DNA of 6,587 nt from contig JAEXPG010000140.1 in NCBI GenBank assembly GCA_023447015.1, positions 1 through 6,587 of the forward strand. Reading direction: 5' to 3'. Below, piece by piece: positions 5,655 to 6,587 of this stretch; within the stretch, counting starts at the first letter, position 1; the number at the start of each line of letters is the position of its first letter. Below the pieces are notes generated by a model. It saw only the letters and a list, made by a program, of their open reading frames with translations. It made no database searches and was not told where the DNA came from. The DNA is from Verrucomicrobiota bacterium (GTDB lineage: Bacteria > Verrucomicrobiota > Verrucomicrobiia > Opitutales > Opitutaceae). The position numbers were made by a program, and so were the translations under genes.

Positions 5655-5681
5655 GCGGTCCTGGTGGACCGCGGTGTTTTT
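5655..5681 (+). terminator. Probable plus-strand intrinsic terminator
   Basis: Perfect 7-bp GC-rich stem gcggtcc/ggaccgc with loop tggt, then a 4-nt spacer (ggtg) and five T residues at 5677-5681. The spacer is a little long for an ideal Rho-independent terminator. No plus-strand gene lies upstream before the RNHCP gene 2.7 kb away, so if functional it would end an RNA made from the structured block. Confidence 0.45.
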
Positions 5682-5721
5682 CTGGGAAAGAACTCGAGCT
5701 TCTCGCTCGGTTTTCCCGGAA
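5680..5721. repeat. Hairpin with 10-bp outer stem
   Basis: Outer arms ttctgggaaa (5680-5689) and tttcccggaa (5712-5721) pair over 10 bp with one G-T; an inner stem cgagc/gctcg (5695-5699 with 5705-5709) closes the structure. It lies between the two facing terminators. Confidence 0.5.
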
Positions 5722-5737
5722 GGGGTCTTGGGTTCTG

Positions 5738-5771
5738 AAAAACTAAAAACCCACTTCCGGGTGGAAGTGGG
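5738..5771 (-). terminator. Rho-independent terminator of the 50-aa gene
   Basis: On the minus strand a perfect 9-bp stem, cccacttcc with ggaagtggg around a 4-nt loop, is followed at once by TTTTT, AG and TTTTT. This is a textbook intrinsic terminator. It begins 26 bp after the stop of the small gene at 5798 and shields the structured block and sigma locus from read-through. On the plus strand the A-rich side precedes the stem, so it acts in one direction only. Confidence 0.85.
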
Positions 5772-5797
5772 CTTCGGATGCGGGTGCTAATTGCTCC

Positions 5798-5950
5798 TCA
5801 GTTTTTCCACTTCCCGTGCGCGTTGGCGGCGCGTTTCGTCGTCGTTACCTGGTTAATCTGCCAGGAGGAGACGGCCTGCGTGCGCACAAAGGCTCGCGGG
5901 CAACCCAGATGGGCGGCCATGGCGGAGAGATTGTGCATCGAGCAGTTCAT
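5798..5950 (-). CDS. Probable small gene, 50-aa protein of unknown function
   Basis: The protein starts MNCSMHNLSAMAAHLGCPRA, continues with FVRTQAVSSWQINQVTTTKR and ends AANAHGKWKN. It is basic, with two cysteines, no signal peptide and no membrane helix. LSAMAAHLGCPRAFVRTQAV might form a short helix-turn-helix, but this is a guess and no family is recognised. Support: about 80% of third codon positions are G or C, whereas upstream codons in the same open frame (back to an ATG at 6097) have only about half, so coding appears to begin near 5950. A strong intrinsic terminator follows 26 bp after the stop, making a complete one-gene unit. Met5 (5938) or Met11 (5920) are alternative starts. There is no Shine-Dalgarno motif; the leader is aataaccaattcc. 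Confidence 0.5.
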   Translation of the reverse strand: MNCSMHNLSAMAAHLGCPRAFVRTQAVSSWQINQVTTTKRAANAHGKWKN

Positions 5951-6271
5951 GGAATTGGTTATTGCGGGAAGTGTGCCAGCGATGTGTGGACGCAAGTACT
6001 GATCGGAACAAGCCCGTTTTTCTTCAAGGGGTGGACGAAAGATTTTCTCGAGTGGGCGTTTTTGTCCGCGCCACAGGCCGGAAGCCGGGGCGAACAACAG
6101 CAGGCGACGAAGGGCGCAAGAGCTGGAAAGCGAGCGAGTTGCGGGAGTAGCCGCCTGCGGTTCCCTCCCGTCCTAGGGCGTCCCGGCCACCAGCGGCGGA
6201 ACGCCCTGTGCGCCCATTCTCCGGATGTTTCTTCGCGCTCTTCGTTGCGGTGTGTCGCTCCCCCGCCCCGC
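5951..6271. other. Gap between the 50-aa gene and the edge gene
   Basis: No credible gene is seen; open frames on both strands have poor codon bias. The 5951-6060 part is AT-richer than the rest of the window and should hold the promoter of the 50-aa gene, though no convincing -35/-10 pair was found. A 7-bp inverted repeat, agggcgt (6175-6181) and acgccct (6201-6207), with a 19-nt loop may be a weak hairpin downstream of the edge gene; it lacks a T-run. Confidence 0.5.
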
Positions 6272-6587
6272 TCATTTCCGCCGCGCGAGCGGGATGGCGG
6301 CGAGGCCGGCGAGCGCGAGGAGGAGGACGGCCGCGGTCAAGTAGGGCGGGCGCGCGGTACGAGTGAGGTCGAGGGTGAGTTGCAGCGGTTTGTCGCCCTC
6401 GACCGGCAGGCTGCGGGTGAAGGTGAGCACGCGGCCGCGTTCGGAGAGCGTCACGGCGAGCGCGCGCGGGGCCGGTTCGGCGGCGAGCTGCTGGTCGACG
6501 AGCCGGTCGGCGATGCCGCGCAGGGCGGTGTTCTCGTCGGCCGAGTTGCCCATGAGGAGCTGGTCGACCTGCGTGGGGTCGAAGTTG
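6272..6587 (-). CDS. C-terminal part of an unrecognised membrane-anchored protein
   Basis: The frame is open to the right edge, so the true start lies outside; the ATG at 6553 is probably internal because the upstream codons continue plausibly as NFDPTQVDQLL. The 104 visible residues consist of a polar segment, a likely beta-rich stretch (LAVTLSERGRVLTFTRSLPV, then LQLTLDLTRTARPP) and one hydrophobic helix, LTAAVLLLALAGLAAIPLA, ending in the positive tail RRK. This suggests a protein held in the cytoplasmic membrane by a C-terminal helix with the bulk on the outer side, an inference from the positive-inside rule. No family is recognised. The third-position GC is high, as expected for a real gene here. 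Confidence 0.7.
   Translation of the reverse strand, partial: NFDPTQVDQLLMGNSADENTALRGIADRLVDQQLAAEPAPRALAVTLSERGRVLTFTRSLPVEGDKPLQLTLDLTRTARPPYLTAAVLLLALAGLAAIPLARRK

Larger units (their letters stand above)
5351..5681 (+). ncRNA. Candidate structured RNA of unknown class
   Basis: Successive stem-loops cover most of this segment. 5351-5367: 7-bp stem. 5370-5455: a long composite hairpin. 5510-5542: 7-bp stem gcaggag/ctcctgc with loop CGGA, extended by cggtg/caccg. 5561-5574: ggctg/cagcc. 5577-5592: cggcc/ggccg. 5602-5647: outer 8-bp perfect stem gccgaggc/gcctcggc with inner stem cgtcg/cgacg. 5655-5672: 7-bp stem followed by TTTTT. The T-run after the last hairpin suggests the plus strand is transcribed and ends near 5681. 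Alternatively it is a long minus-strand leader of the sigma locus. No known RNA family was recognised and no promoter was identified, so this is inferred from structure alone; 5' end unknown. Confidence 0.35.
5290..5797. other. Non-coding, strongly structured block
   Basis: About 500 bp without a credible gene: open frames on both strands give low-information Gly/Arg/Pro-rich peptides. From 5351 onward it is packed with stable inverted repeats (5351-5367, 5370-5455, 5510-5542, 5561-5574, 5577-5592, 5602-5647, 5655-5672, 5680-5721) and ends with a minus-strand terminator (5738-5771). Conserved segments of RNase P RNA, SRP RNA, tmRNA and common riboswitches were looked for and not found. Confidence 0.6.

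Noticed and set aside
5340..5690. RNase P RNA (rnpB) in the structured block
   Set aside because: Length and structure prompted the check, but the near-universal GAGGAAAGTCC-type segment and its ACAGAA partner are absent on both strands.
5092..5790. A 232-codon plus-strand frame through the structured block
   Set aside because: Low-information Gly/Arg/Ser composition, no recognisable domain, and it reads through a plus-strand terminator-like element; best explained by lack of stops in GC-rich DNA.
5798..6097. Longer 99-codon version of the 50-aa gene
   Set aside because: The extra N-terminal codons have only about half G or C at third positions, against about 80% after 5950, so they look non-coding.
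6024..6275. An 83-codon minus-strand frame between the edge gene and the 50-aa gene
   Set aside because: It overlaps the stop of the edge gene, has weak codon bias and a low-complexity N-terminus.

Overview
The window is about 69% G+C by eye and bacterial. Four genes are confidently identified: a monomeric NADP-dependent isocitrate dehydrogenase, an RNHCP zinc-ribbon-like protein, a HAD-IIB (Cof-type) phosphatase and a FliA/WhiG-type (sigma-28 class) sigma factor. A fifth, unrecognised membrane-anchored protein runs off the right edge. The very high GC, the monomeric Icd, the absence of Shine-Dalgarno motifs before almost every start and the many GC-rich intergenic hairpins fit a Verrucomicrobiota/Opitutaceae-like genome. 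That placement is an inference from general familiarity, because the window holds no rRNA or other marker gene.

Layout. 2-2041 (minus): icd, with its C-terminus cut off by the left edge. 2042-2533: divergent non-coding gap. 2534-2935 (plus): RNHCP protein. 2966-3808 (minus): HAD phosphatase, convergent with the RNHCP gene and only 30 bp from it, starting at TTG. 3809-4078: non-coding gap with three back-to-back hairpins. 4079-4246 (minus): doubtful 55-aa ORF. 4334-5023 (minus): sigma factor whose last codons carry a perfect 22-bp palindrome. 5020-5289 (minus): possible 89-aa ORF whose stop overlaps the sigma start (ATGA). About 5340-5735: non-coding block full of stable hairpins, with a plus-strand intrinsic-terminator-like element at 5655-5681 and a clear minus-strand intrinsic terminator at 5738-5771. 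5798-5950 (minus): probable 50-aa gene served by that terminator. 5951-6271: gap with no recognisable gene. 6272-6587 (minus): C-terminal part of a protein ending in a single transmembrane helix.

The confident genes do not form a pathway. Icd is central metabolism, the HAD and RNHCP genes are stand-alone accessory or housekeeping functions, and the sigma factor has no flagellar or other obvious target gene beside it. The most interesting part is the sigma locus and the structured, apparently non-coding block upstream of it (5340-5721), which may encode an undescribed structured RNA or a long structured leader. No CRISPR array, insertion sequence, tRNA, rRNA or recognisable defence system was seen.
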